DNA of 8,455 bases from an uncultured Clostridia bacterium (GCA_948517135.1 CAORJJ010000082.1:1-8455); one strand, 5' to 3'. Positions 1 through 7,796 are shown, counted from the stretch's first letter. Made by a program: numbers and translations. The notes: generated from the letters alone by a model not told the origin.

Positions 1-46
1 AATTACACAAGTAAGCTATATTTTTGAATTTTTAATATTTGTATTA

Positions 47-74
47 TTGCAAATTTTAATATTTAAAATATATT
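47..74 (+). promoter_or_regulatory. possible sigma-A promoter for the PBP gene
   Basis: TTGCAA at 47-52 (4 of 6 matches to the -35 consensus) is followed 16 bases later by TATATT at 69-74 (5 of 6 to the -10 consensus). It lies about 45 bases upstream of the PBP start. In sequence this AT-rich, such matches arise easily by chance, so this is only a candidate. I see no coding frame or RNA gene in bases 1-119. Confidence 0.3.
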
Positions 75-119
75 TTACTTATACAAATAGTAATTTATTT
101 TATTAAAGGAATGATGTAA

Positions 120-2531
120 TTGAAAAAAGTTAAAGAGAATAGTGATGAAAAAAGACGTTCTAGAATAGATTCAGATACTGAAGAACATAAGAAACATGCA
201 AAAAAAGAAAAGAAAATTAATTTTAAAAAAATAAAAATAATTTTAATTATTGTTTTTATATTAGTATTATGTTTAGCTATAAAAACTGGAATATTTATTT
301 TTAGATGGCAAAGTTTGGCACAAGATATGATTGCAAATACGCCATCACAAGTAATAGATACAGATGGTAAAGTTATTGCTCAACTTGGAAATACTAAAAG
401 AACCAAAAATGTATCTTTTTCAGATATACCAGATAATTTAAAAAACGCATATGTTTCAATAGAAGATCAACGTTTTTACAAACATTCAGGTGTAGACTTG
501 CCAAGAACTGGTGCTGCTATATTTTCTTATATAAAAAATGTAGGTTCATCATCTTTTGGGGGAAGTAGTATAACACAACAATTAGTTAAAAATTTAACTG
601 GTGATAATTCTTCAAAAGTAACAAGAAAAATTAATGAATGGATAAAAGCGTTTGGAATTGAAGGAGTTTTATCTAAAGATGAAATATTAGAAGCATACTT
701 AAATATAATTTATGTTGGACCTAATATTTATGGAGTAGGTCTTGGATCAGAATATTATTTTAATAAAGATGTTAAAGATTTATCATTGGCTGAATGTGCT
801 TTTCTTGCTGGTATAAATAATTCACCAAATTCTTATAATCCGTTTGGAGAAAAAGATACATCAGAAAAAATAACTAAGAGAACCAAAACAGTACTTGCTA
901 AGATGCTAGAATTGAAATATATAGATGAATTAAACTATAATGAAGCTGTTTCAGAGGTAGATAAGGGATTAAAGTTTAAAAAAGGTAAAATTGAATCAAA
1001 GGAAAATGAAGCTATTTATTCATATCATACTGATAGTTTAATATCAGAAGTTATTTCAGATGTTGCTGAAAAAAAGAAAATTTCTGAAAACTTTGCAACA
1101 AATTATATTTATATGGCAGGGTTAAAGATATATAGTACTCAAGATACAAAGATTCAAACAGAAATTGAAAAAGAATTTTCAAAATCAATATACATATTAA
1201 AATCTCAAAATGATCCAGCAATTACTTCTCAAGCTGCAATGATAATAATTGATAATGAGTGTGGAGAAGTAAGAGGTTGTGTAGGAGGATTAGGAGAAAA
1301 GAAAACATCTAGAGGATTTAATAGAGCAACTCAGGCACTAAGACAAACAGGATCTAGTGGAAAACCTTTAGCGGTATTGTTGCCAGGAATAGAGAACAAA
1401 GTATTTAATACAACAACTAAATATGTAGATGAAATAACAACTTTTGAAGATGGAACTGAAGAAGGTTATACACCAACAGATTATAATAAATGTAGGGGGG
1501 AAATTACTGTAAGGCAAGCTGTTGAATCATCACAAAATATACCATTTGTAAAAATGATGGAACAGATTACTCCTAAAACATCCATAGATTATATGAATAA
1601 ATTAGGGATAAGAACTCTTACTAAAAATGATGATAATTTGAATTTGGCTTTAGGTGGTTTAGAAAAAGGAATAAGTCCCCTAGAAATGGCAGTAGCATAT
1701 AGTACAATTGCAAATGATGGTATTTATATTGAACCAACATTTTATACAAAAATAGAAAATCAAGCTGGAAAAATTGTTATAAAAACAAAGCAGAAAAAGA
1801 ATAGAGTTTTTTCAGAAGAAGTTGCATATATTGTAAAATCATTATTAACAGAGCCAGTAATAGGAAATAAAGGAACTGCAAAGTATTGTAAAATTAATGG
1901 GATAGATGTTGCTGCAAAAACAGGTACAACAAATGATGAATATGATAGATGGCTTTGTGGATTTACACCATATTATACAGCTACAACTTGGTTTGGATTT
2001 GATAAAAATGAAACAATAAGATTTAACAAGAAAAATCCATCAGGATTAATTTGGTCTAATGTAATGAAAAGAATTCATACAGGATTAGATGACGCAAAAT
2101 TTGATGTGCCAAAATCTAAGGATTTAGTTTCTGTTCAAATTTGTAAAGATACAGGTTTTATTAGTAATGATGCTTGTTCTAATACATATATAGAATATTA
2201 TTTAGCTGGAACAGAGATAAGAGAGTATTGTACAAAACATTCAGGAAAGAAAGTAAATAAGACTCCAGAAGAAAAAACAACAGTAGAAAATACTAATATT
2301 AAGGAAGAACCAGTTGTACAACAGCCAACTGTACCAAATGTTCCAACAACTCCTGAACAACCACCAGTGCAAGATAATACATCTAGTACAACAGAGAATC
2401 CAGAAGATACTATAATTCCAAATATAACAGAAAATGCAGTTCCTGATAATACTGTAATAGAAGATAATGAAAATGTTGATGAAAATCAAGATTTAAGTAT
2501 AGAGGATATTGATGATGAGTTTGAACAATAA
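120..2531 (+). CDS. Class A penicillin-binding protein (bifunctional transglycosylase/transpeptidase, PBP1A family)
   Basis: This membrane-anchored enzyme polymerises lipid II into glycan strands and cross-links the stem peptides outside the membrane. The 803-residue protein has a highly charged cytoplasmic N-terminus (1-38), one membrane helix (about 38-61) and a GT51 transglycosylase domain (about 75-255). That domain carries EDQRFYKHSG with catalytic Glu115, GGSSITQQL at 147-155, the RK of motif 3 near 169 and EILEAYLN at 188-195. The transpeptidase domain (about 370-655) has all three penicilloyl-serine motifs: SSGK at 412-415 (nucleophile Ser412), SQN at 471-473 and KTG at 600-602. A short region with Cys675, Cys686 and Cys704 follows, as is common in clostridial PBPs, and then a Pro/Thr/Glu/Asp-rich tail (about 710-803) without a PASTA repeat. 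The start is TTG at 120: AAAGGA lies 9 bases upstream, a TAA stop sits directly before it, and the next in-frame Met (70) would lose the membrane anchor. The family is certain; the exact orthologue is not. Confidence 0.96.
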   Translation: MKKVKENSDEKRRSRIDSDTEEHKKHAKKEKKINFKKIKIILIIVFILVLCLAIKTGIFIFRWQSLAQDMIANTPSQVIDTDGKVIAQLGNTKRTKNVSFSDIPDNLKNAYVSIEDQRFYKHSGVDLPRTGAAIFSYIKNVGSSSFGGSSITQQLVKNLTGDNSSKVTRKINEWIKAFGIEGVLSKDEILEAYLNIIYVGPNIYGVGLGSEYYFNKDVKDLSLAECAFLAGINNSPNSYNPFGEKDTSEKITKRTKTVLAKMLELKYIDELNYNEAVSEVDKGLKFKKGKIESKENEAIYSYHTDSLISEVISDVAEKKKISENFATNYIYMAGLKIYSTQDTKIQTEIEKEFSKSIYILKSQNDPAITSQAAMIIIDNECGEVRGCVGGLGEKKTSRGFNRATQALRQTGSSGKPLAVLLPGIENKVFNTTTKYVDEITTFEDGTEEGYTPTDYNKCRGEITVRQAVESSQNIPFVKMMEQITPKTSIDYMNKLGIRTLTKNDDNLNLALGGLEKGISPLEMAVAYSTIANDGIYIEPTFYTKIENQAGKIVIKTKQKKNRVFSEEVAYIVKSLLTEPVIGNKGTAKYCKINGIDVAAKTGTTNDEYDRWLCGFTPYYTATTWFGFDKNETIRFNKKNPSGLIWSNVMKRIHTGLDDAKFDVPKSKDLVSVQICKDTGFISNDACSNTYIEYYLAGTEIREYCTKHSGKKVNKTPEEKTTVENTNIKEEPVVQQPTVPNVPTTPEQPPVQDNTSSTTENPEDTIIPNITENAVPDNTVIEDNENVDENQDLSIEDIDDEFEQ

Positions 2532-2534
2532 TGC

Positions 2535-2563
2535 TTGAAAATGAAATAAATAACAGATATAAT
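2535..2563 (+). promoter_or_regulatory. sigma-A promoter for the anchored surface protein
   Basis: TTGAAA (2535-2540, 5 of 6) and a perfect TATAAT (2558-2563) are separated by exactly 17 bases. They begin four bases after the PBP stop codon, so transcription would start near 2570, just ahead of the GGAGG at 2582-2586. This suggests the following gene can be expressed independently of the PBP gene. Confidence 0.65.
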
Positions 2564-2591
2564 AAAAGTATATTAATTTGTGGAGGAAAAA

Positions 2592-3959
2592 ATGGAAAAT
2601 TCAAAAAAGAAAAAGATTGTACTAATATTAATAATTTTACTATTATTAGTACTTATTGTAGCAAGTGGTGCATATGCATACATTGGCACAGATTTATTTA
2701 AGTCTGATGAACAATTATTTAAAAAATATTTAATTAGTGGAGTGGTAGAGCTTTCAAAGTTTAATTCAGAACCATATGGAGAAGCTTTTGAAAGAATGAA
2801 TAAAGAACCAGCTGAAATTACATTAGCTACAAAAATGGATGATGAAAGTTATCAAAAACAAGAAACAAAATTAGTTTTTAAAACAGATATTCCAAATAAA
2901 AATGAAGCATTATCTTTAGATATGAAAGTAGATGATAAAGATTTCATGTCAGCAGATTTATTAATTACAGATAATATATATGGTGTTCATGTTGATGGAG
3001 TACATGATAAGTATATAGCAGTTGAAAATAAGGATTTGAAAAAAATTGCTAAAAATCTTGGTTTAGAAGATGAAATGGTAGAAGTTATACCAGATACTAT
3101 ACCAAATACACATATTTCAAAAGAAGAACAAAAAAAACTTGCAGAAATACTTAAAAAATATTTGAATAAATTATCAGAAAAAATTGACGTAAATTCATAT
3201 AAACAAGAAAAATATACAATTGAAGATTTTGAAGAGGAGAAATTAGAAGGAAACAAATATACTTTAGAAATAGCAACAGATAAATATATATATGATTTTT
3301 GTGATATTCTAAAAGAATTTACTAATGATGAAGATTTACTAAAATTATTAGAAGGTAAAATATCAGAAAAGACTATCGAGAAAATGAAAGAATTTGATTT
3401 AGAAGAATCATTAGATATAAAAGATGATAGAGAAGATTTTGATAAAAATAATTACACTCAAGAGGACAACAATTTAAAAATTTCATTATATTCTTATAAA
3501 GGAAAAACTGTAAAACTAGATATTTATAATGAAAATGAACTAGTATATGAACTTTATATTTTTAATAAGGATAATTCAAGTCATATTCAAATAAAAGAAC
3601 ATGAACCTAAAACAGAATATAGTAAAGTTGCTTCTGTGGATATAACAAATATAAAAAATACATTTGAAAATAATGTTGGAGAGTTTTTATACGAAACACA
3701 AACTGTATATAATAAAGATGATCTAAATAATATAGAGGAAGAATTCAAAAAAGAAAAAGAAGAAGATGATGATAATATCAGTTCTTCTTGGAGTAATTAT
3801 CAAGATATAGAATGGTATAAAGAAAGAGAAGAGAATAGTAAAACTTCTATAAATTTAACAACCAACGTAGAAAATGATGTTATAACTTCAAAAGTAATTA
3901 ATTATACAGAGAATACATCAATTCCAAATATTAATATTACAACGAAATTTTGGTTCTGA
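2592..3959 (+). CDS. Membrane-anchored surface protein of unknown function, N-terminal part (frame broken at 3948-3951)
   Basis: I do not recognise the family. The readable frame gives 455 residues: a short basic start (MENSKKKK), one hydrophobic helix (about 9-31) acting as signal-anchor or signal peptide (AYA at 27-29 could be a cleavage site), then a long hydrophilic extracellular part rich in Lys, Glu, Asp and Asn. Regions of alternating beta strands are broken by a Lys/Glu helical stretch (about 175-200) and a very acidic segment near 385-400 (EKEEDDDN). ATG at 2592 is chosen over the in-frame GTG at 2580 because the GGAGG at 2582-2586 lies inside that extension and is correctly spaced (5 bases) from the ATG. 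The frame ends with an abrupt TKFWF and TGA at 3957, while the +1 frame continues as coherent protein from the same place to 4512. The intact gene would encode 639 residues. It is either a recent pseudogene or a sequence error. The setting (PBP gene upstream, own promoter) suggests an envelope role, which is inference. Confidence 0.75.
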   Translation: MENSKKKKIVLILIILLLLVLIVASGAYAYIGTDLFKSDEQLFKKYLISGVVELSKFNSEPYGEAFERMNKEPAEITLATKMDDESYQKQETKLVFKTDIPNKNEALSLDMKVDDKDFMSADLLITDNIYGVHVDGVHDKYIAVENKDLKKIAKNLGLEDEMVEVIPDTIPNTHISKEEQKKLAEILKKYLNKLSEKIDVNSYKQEKYTIEDFEEEKLEGNKYTLEIATDKYIYDFCDILKEFTNDEDLLKLLEGKISEKTIEKMKEFDLEESLDIKDDREDFDKNNYTQEDNNLKISLYSYKGKTVKLDIYNENELVYELYIFNKDNSSHIQIKEHEPKTEYSKVASVDITNIKNTFENNVGEFLYETQTVYNKDDLNNIEEEFKKEKEEDDDNISSSWSNYQDIEWYKEREENSKTSINLTTNVENDVITSKVINYTENTSIPNINITTKFWF

Positions 3960-4512
3960 TATAAATGTACCAACATTAAAATCAGATGAAAGGATAGTTG
4001 TAAATGATTATACAAAAGAGGATTTTACAAAATTAGGTGAAGAAATTATTGAGAATGTAAAGAAAACCGCTGAAGAAAACCCACAATCTTATATTTCATC
4101 TCTATATACTATAATTAATTATGGAAATTCAATAAATAATATGGATTCAGAAAATTTAGCAAATGATATAAATACTTCAAATAATTTTGGTGATGAAGAA
4201 GATATTCTTTATGAAAAGGATTTTGTTAATTCAGAAATTGAATATGCAATAAATTCATTATTAACAGACTATAAATCTGATTTAGAATTAGATGAAAATA
4301 CTAATTTACAAGATTATTTGACAGGAGATAGAATTGCAAATCAAGTTTCAATGTTTGTAGAAAATTTAGAAATAATTGATGGTACAACAATAAAATGTAA
4401 TTATCATGAAAAAACATTTTTTACAAAAATAAATATTAATGGAGAGAGTTTTGTGCTAGAAAATGCAGAAACATTATATTCAGAAGATGGAACATTAGAA
4501 AGTGCAAAATAA
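3952..4512 (+). pseudogene. C-terminal part of the frameshifted surface protein
   Basis: This is the continuation of the preceding gene in the next frame. Dropping one T from the run at 3948-3951 joins ...ITTKF to GSDINVPTLKSDE and gives 186 further residues to TAA at 4512. The segment is hydrophilic and acidic, like the N-terminal part, and contains no membrane helix. An ATG at 4141 could open a 123-residue product, but it has no well-placed ribosome binding site, and the open frame extends about 60 codons upstream of it with the same amino-acid composition. It is therefore better read as the tail of the broken gene than as a separate gene. Just upstream (3850-3897) this frame is full of stops, which places the frame change between about 3898 and 3957. 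Confidence 0.75.
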
Positions 4513-4516
4513 AATA

Positions 4517-4554
4517 AAAAAAGCTATTGTGAAATTATCACAGTAGCTTTTTTT
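4517..4554 (+). terminator. rho-independent terminator after the surface protein gene
   Basis: A 10-bp stem pairs 4523-4532 (gctattgtga) with 4538-4547 (tcacagtagc) with one G-U wobble. It encloses a 5-base loop, is followed by seven Ts (4548-4554) and is preceded by six As that extend the stem. It begins four bases after the stop codon at 4512, which also supports 4512 being the true end of the gene. Confidence 0.9.
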
Positions 4555-4579
4555 GAATATTATATCCTGAGGTGATTTT

Positions 4580-5446
4580 ATGAAATTAGGATTATGCCTT
4601 TCAGGAGGTGGCACAAAAGCATTTGCACATATAGGAGCTCTAAAAGCACTAGAAGAAGAAAATATTAAATTTGACTATTTAGCTGGAACTTCTTCAGGTA
4701 GCATTGTTGCAACTTTATATGCACTGGGATATAGTGTGAATGAAATTAATGATATTTTCCAAAAGTATTCAAATCAAATAAATTATGTGGATTTCAGAAA
4801 TATTTTGAAAATACTAAAACACTTTGTTAAAACTGGAAAAATAAAGATTGATGGCTTAAATAGTGGGGAAAAAATTTATAAACTTATGAAAAAATTAGCT
4901 AGTGAAAAGGGAATAAGTAATATTTCTCAAATTGATAAGCCATTATTAATACCAGCAGTAAATATTTGTAATGAAGATTTGTATATATTTTATTCAAAGA
5001 AAAATAATATACAAAAATTTCCTAATAATATTAAATATATTGGTAATGCTGATATTGCAGCTGTCGTTCAAGCAAGTTGTAGTTATCCAGGAATTTTCTC
5101 TCCATGCTCAAAAATACATAATTGTCTTCTTATTGATGGAGGAATCGAAGAAAATATTCCATGGAGAGAAGCCAAAAGAGTTGGTGCAGATAAAGTTTTG
5201 AGTATTGTCTTTACAAATACTCATCCTCAAAAATGTTGTAATAGTATAATAGAAATTTTAACAAAATCTTTTAATATTTTATGTCATGAATTAAGTAGAT
5301 ACGAATGGGATGGATCTGATTACTTGCTTGAAATAAATCACAATAATTCAGGACTATTAAATAAAAAAGACTCTAAGAAATTATTTTATGAAGGATATAT
5401 ACAAACGAAAAAATTTATTAAAGAAAATAATCTAAAAAATATTTAA
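4580..5446 (+). CDS. Patatin-like phospholipase family protein (RssA/YlbK-type)
   Basis: This is a predicted cytoplasmic or membrane-associated serine acyl hydrolase that would cleave fatty acyl esters of phospholipids; the true substrate in bacteria of this type is not established. The 288 residues carry the patatin fold: the Gly-rich oxyanion motif GGGTKAFAHIG (9-19), the nucleophile elbow GTSSG (36-40, Ser38) and the catalytic-dyad DGG (186-188, Asp186) followed by ENIPWREAKRVGADKVLSI. The usual GGGx(K/R)G motif has Ala14 in place of the last Gly, while Lys13 is kept. The length is typical of single-domain bacterial members, and no signal peptide is seen. ATG at 4580 is preceded by GAGGTGAT (4569-4576). 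No terminator separates it from the next gene 59 bases on, so it may head a three-gene unit. The family assignment is firm; the role is unknown. Confidence 0.92.
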   Translation: MKLGLCLSGGGTKAFAHIGALKALEEENIKFDYLAGTSSGSIVATLYALGYSVNEINDIFQKYSNQINYVDFRNILKILKHFVKTGKIKIDGLNSGEKIYKLMKKLASEKGISNISQIDKPLLIPAVNICNEDLYIFYSKKNNIQKFPNNIKYIGNADIAAVVQASCSYPGIFSPCSKIHNCLLIDGGIEENIPWREAKRVGADKVLSIVFTNTHPQKCCNSIIEILTKSFNILCHELSRYEWDGSDYLLEINHNNSGLLNKKDSKKLFYEGYIQTKKFIKENNLKNI

Positions 5447-5470
5447 TTTTTATAAGTAATAAAGTATAAT
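5442..5470 (+). promoter_or_regulatory. possible promoter ahead of the DNA alkylation repair gene
   Basis: A perfect TATAAT at 5465-5470 lies 36 bases before the start codon. The matching -35 position 17 bases upstream (TTTAAT, 5442-5447) is poor (3 of 6) and overlaps the patatin gene stop. It may be a weak internal promoter or chance in AT-rich DNA. Confidence 0.3.
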
Positions 5471-5505
5471 ATAAAAATAAATTAGAAAATTAAGGAAATT
5501 TTGAT

Positions 5506-6204
5506 ATGAAAATATATGAAGAAATTGAAAAAAGATTAATTGATATTTCTGAAGAAAGTCAGAAAAAATTAAATGTTAAGTTATGCCCAGATACTAATAA
5601 AGAAATCTTAGGTATAAGAATTCCAAAATTAAGAAAATTGGCAAAAGATATTGTTAAAGAGGAAAAGTGGGAGCAATTTATAAAAGAATCACAAGATAGA
5701 TATTTTGAAGAAGTTTTGTTACAAGGCTTAAGTATAGCATATTCAAAAAATTCTTTACAAGAAAAATATATTTATATGAAAGAATTTATTCCTAAAATGG
5801 ATAGTTGGGCAATGACAGATACATTTACACCAACACTTAAAGTAAAAGATAAAGATTTAGAGAATTATTGGAATTTTATTATTCCATTTACAAAATCTGA
5901 TAAAGAATTTGAAGTTAGATTTGCTATTATAAGTATGTTAGATTATTATATTAGAGAAGAGTATGTGAATGAAGTTATAAAAATATTAGATAATATTAAA
6001 CATGAAGGATATTATGTGAAAATGGCAATTGCATGGACTTTAGCAGAAATAGGAATTAAATTTAATGATATATTAATGACTTATTTAGAATCTGACAATA
6101 ATTTAGATAAATTTACTTTTAATAAAACTCTTCAAAAAATGATAGAATCTTATAGAATATCAGATAATCAAAAATCTGTTTTAAGAAAAATGAAAATAAA
6201 ATAG
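5506..6204 (+). CDS. DNA alkylation repair protein (AlkD-like HEAT-repeat DNA glycosylase)
   Basis: AlkD-family enzymes excise alkylated purines such as 3-methyladenine and 7-methylguanine using a superhelix of HEAT-like helical repeats, without base flipping. The 232-residue protein is all-helical and starts directly with the repeat fold. Residues that match the catalytic and DNA-contact set known from Bacillus cereus AlkD (Trp109, Asp113, Arg148, Trp187) are seen here as Trp101, Asp105 (in DSWAMTDTF), Arg138 (EVRFAI) and Trp177 (AIAWTLAEI), with nearly identical spacing, so an active enzyme is likely. ATG at 5506 has AAGGA at 5492-5496, 9 bases upstream. The stop codon overlaps the ribosome binding site of the next gene, which implies co-transcription. 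No link to the patatin or CmpB-like neighbours is evident beyond sharing an operon. Confidence 0.9.
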   Translation: MKIYEEIEKRLIDISEESQKKLNVKLCPDTNKEILGIRIPKLRKLAKDIVKEEKWEQFIKESQDRYFEEVLLQGLSIAYSKNSLQEKYIYMKEFIPKMDSWAMTDTFTPTLKVKDKDLENYWNFIIPFTKSDKEFEVRFAIISMLDYYIREEYVNEVIKILDNIKHEGYYVKMAIAWTLAEIGIKFNDILMTYLESDNNLDKFTFNKTLQKMIESYRISDNQKSVLRKMKIK

Positions 6205-6216
6205 AGGTAGAAAATT

Positions 6217-7263
6217 ATGGAAATTATTAATTATATTGAAACATTAATTTTGCTTTTCTTTACTTATTCTTTTGCTGGATGGGTTATGGAATCTATTGGT
6301 GGTATTTTTGTAGTAAAGAAATTTATAAATAGAGGATTTATGATTGGGCCACTTTGTCCAGTATATGGAGTAGGAGTTGTTATTATAACAGTATTACTTG
6401 GAAAATATGCTAATGATTTTGTTGCTTTATTTGTTTTGGCAACAGTACTTTGTGGATTTTTAGAATATATGACAAGTTATGTAATGGAAAAAATGTTTAA
6501 TGCTAGATGGTGGGATTATACAAATAGAAGATTTAATATTAATGGAAGAGTATGCTTAGAAAATTTATGTGCTTTTGGAATTGCTGGTTCAGTTATTTTA
6601 CGTTATATAAATCCTTTTTTTATAAGTTTGTATGATAAAGTTCCAGAAAGAATTAGACATATAATAACAGGTATTTTATTTTTTACATTTATTATAGATT
6701 TTACTATTTCTTTTAGAATTATTTTTAGTTTTAAAGGTGAGACATATGTAAAAATGGATAATACAGAAGAAATATCATCTAAAGTTAAAGATAAAGCAGA
6801 AGATATAATAATGCAAGCTGAATCAGACGTAATACATTCAGTTAGAAAGATAAGATTGAAAAGACAAAGAAGAACTAGATATAGAAGAAATAAAATATTT
6901 AATTCAAAAACATATACATTACGCGATTTAATAGATAGAATGAATGATGAGGGAAGTTTATTAAAAGAAAAAATCGCTTATGAAAAAGAGAAAATTGATA
7001 ATTTAATAAAATCAAGAAAACTAGAATTTGAAGCTAAGCAAAAAGAATATATTAATAATAAAATTCAAAAAACAAGAACAGATTTTGAAAAAATACAGAA
7101 GAATTCTATTGAGAAGATTAATAATATAAAAATGTCTTCAGAGGAAATTACAAAACAAATTAAAGAGAGATTTGGTAATCAATCAAAATTAAAAGATAGA
7201 TTAATTAAGGCATTCCCAGATATGAAAATTAGTAATTCAAAGGAAAAGTCAAATAAAAAATAA
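6217..7263 (+). CDS. CmpB-type putative ABC transporter permease family membrane protein with coiled-coil tail
   Basis: The N-terminal half matches the family named 'putative ABC transporter permease' (ABC_trans_CmpB, PF06541), whose function is not established and which normally has no ATPase partner nearby; none is seen here. Its signatures are GWVMES (21-26), NRGFMIGPLCPVYGVG (38-53), FLEYMTSYVMEKMF (81-94), RWWDYTNRRFNINGRVCLEN (97-116). About five membrane helices are predicted: 7-24, 50-64, 68-90, 116-134 and 148-172. The second half is soluble and unusual: a strongly basic patch (208-228, containing KRQRRTRYRRNK) and a long Lys/Glu/Ile helical stretch (about 237-320) likely to form a coiled coil, probably cytoplasmic. 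ATG at 6217 follows AGAGG (6203-6207), which overlaps the stop of the preceding gene. The 348-residue length exceeds the minimal family domain because of the tail. The family call is confident; transport activity is not. Confidence 0.88.
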   Translation: MEIINYIETLILLFFTYSFAGWVMESIGGIFVVKKFINRGFMIGPLCPVYGVGVVIITVLLGKYANDFVALFVLATVLCGFLEYMTSYVMEKMFNARWWDYTNRRFNINGRVCLENLCAFGIAGSVILRYINPFFISLYDKVPERIRHIITGILFFTFIIDFTISFRIIFSFKGETYVKMDNTEEISSKVKDKAEDIIMQAESDVIHSVRKIRLKRQRRTRYRRNKIFNSKTYTLRDLIDRMNDEGSLLKEKIAYEKEKIDNLIKSRKLEFEAKQKEYINNKIQKTRTDFEKIQKNSIEKINNIKMSSEEITKQIKERFGNQSKLKDRLIKAFPDMKISNSKEKSNKK

Positions 7264-7274
7264 AAGCCTAATTA

Positions 7275-7303
7275 TTGAAAATTAAATGTTTTTGTGCTAA
7301 GAT
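7275..7303 (+). promoter_or_regulatory. extended -10 sigma-A promoter for the acidic CxxC protein
   Basis: TTGAAA (7275-7280, 5 of 6) is followed after exactly 17 bases by TAAGAT (7298-7303, 4 of 6). A TGC directly before the -10 box gives the extended TGn element. It sits 33 bases upstream of the ATG at 7336. No terminator precedes it, so read-through from the upstream gene is also possible. Confidence 0.6.
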
Positions 7304-7335
7304 AGATAAAGTAAAATTTTAAAGTGGAGGAATAT

Positions 7336-7788
7336 ATGAAAGAAGAAAATACAGATGAAAGTTATATAGGCTTAATTTGTAATGGTGAATTTAATGCGAT
7401 TCATGATTTCAAAATAGGAGAATTGTTTGAATCTTTTTTTGATAATATAAATTATAATGTAGTAAGAGAAGAAAATTCTATATATGTTGATTTTACAGGC
7501 GAGGCTATATGTGATGATGAACCATGTACAATTCTAATTAGATTTAAAATTGATGATAATGGAGATGAATTTGAAGTAAACAAAGTTAAAGTAAATGAAG
7601 ATATTTTAGATGAAGAAGAGACTTTAGATTTATTAGATGATATTGCATTTGCAGGTGGGGCAATTTTAGATGATGAAGATTATTGCTATAATTGTGATGC
7701 AGAAAGTTGTGAACATTGCATGCATGGTTTAGAGGATGATAATGATGAAGATGAAGAAGATGATGACAATGATGATGAGAATAAATAG
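7336..7788 (+). CDS. Small acidic protein with CxxC-x4-CxxC motif, unknown function
   Basis: I do not recognise this protein. It is 150 residues long with no signal peptide or membrane helix, so probably cytoplasmic. Residues 10-90 look like a compact mostly beta domain (IGLICNGEF, SIYVDFTGEAI, EPCTILIRFKID, EFEVNKVKV). A short helix (about 92-105) follows, and then CYNCDAESCEHC (117-128), with four cysteines spaced to bind one metal, plausibly zinc, in a ribbon- or knuckle-like site. The last 17 residues (134-150) are almost all Asp, Glu and Asn. ATG at 7336 is preferred over the in-frame GTG at 7324 because the AGTGGAGG ribosome binding site (7323-7330) overlaps that GTG and is properly spaced from the ATG. 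It has its own promoter and terminator and so is probably monocistronic. Metal binding is inferred from the cysteines only. Confidence 0.85.
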   Translation: MKEENTDESYIGLICNGEFNAIHDFKIGELFESFFDNINYNVVREENSIYVDFTGEAICDDEPCTILIRFKIDDNGDEFEVNKVKVNEDILDEEETLDLLDDIAFAGGAILDDEDYCYNCDAESCEHCMHGLEDDNDEDEEDDDNDDENK

Positions 7789-7796
7789 TAGTTATT

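Noticed and set aside
1..119. End of an upstream gene or RNA at the left edge
   Set aside because: No coding frame, hairpin-plus-T-run or structured RNA is apparent; only AT-rich intergenic sequence with a weak promoter candidate.
2580..2591. GTG at 2580 as the start of the surface protein
   Set aside because: The GGAGG at 2582-2586 lies within this extension and is correctly spaced from ATG 2592.
2241..3256. Minus-strand open frames at 2241-2489, 2410-2604 and 2987-3256
   Set aside because: They lie antisense to well-supported coding sequence, have low-complexity Phe/Ile/Ser/Trp/Cys-rich products and no convincing ribosome binding sites.
4141..4512. A separate 123-residue gene starting at ATG 4141
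   Set aside because: It has no well-placed ribosome binding site, and the same frame is open and coding-like from about 3952, so it is the tail of the frameshifted gene.
4535..4563. Promoter TTATCA-17-TATTAT ahead of the patatin gene
   Set aside because: It overlaps the terminator hairpin and would start transcription within the ribosome binding site (4569-4576), so it is probably chance.
4971..5201. A 76-residue open frame inside the patatin gene
   Set aside because: It is an out-of-frame shadow within a conserved gene; its product has no recognisable features.
7324..7335. GTG at 7324 as the start of the acidic CxxC protein
   Set aside because: It overlaps the ribosome binding site AGTGGAGG (7323-7330), which serves ATG 7336.
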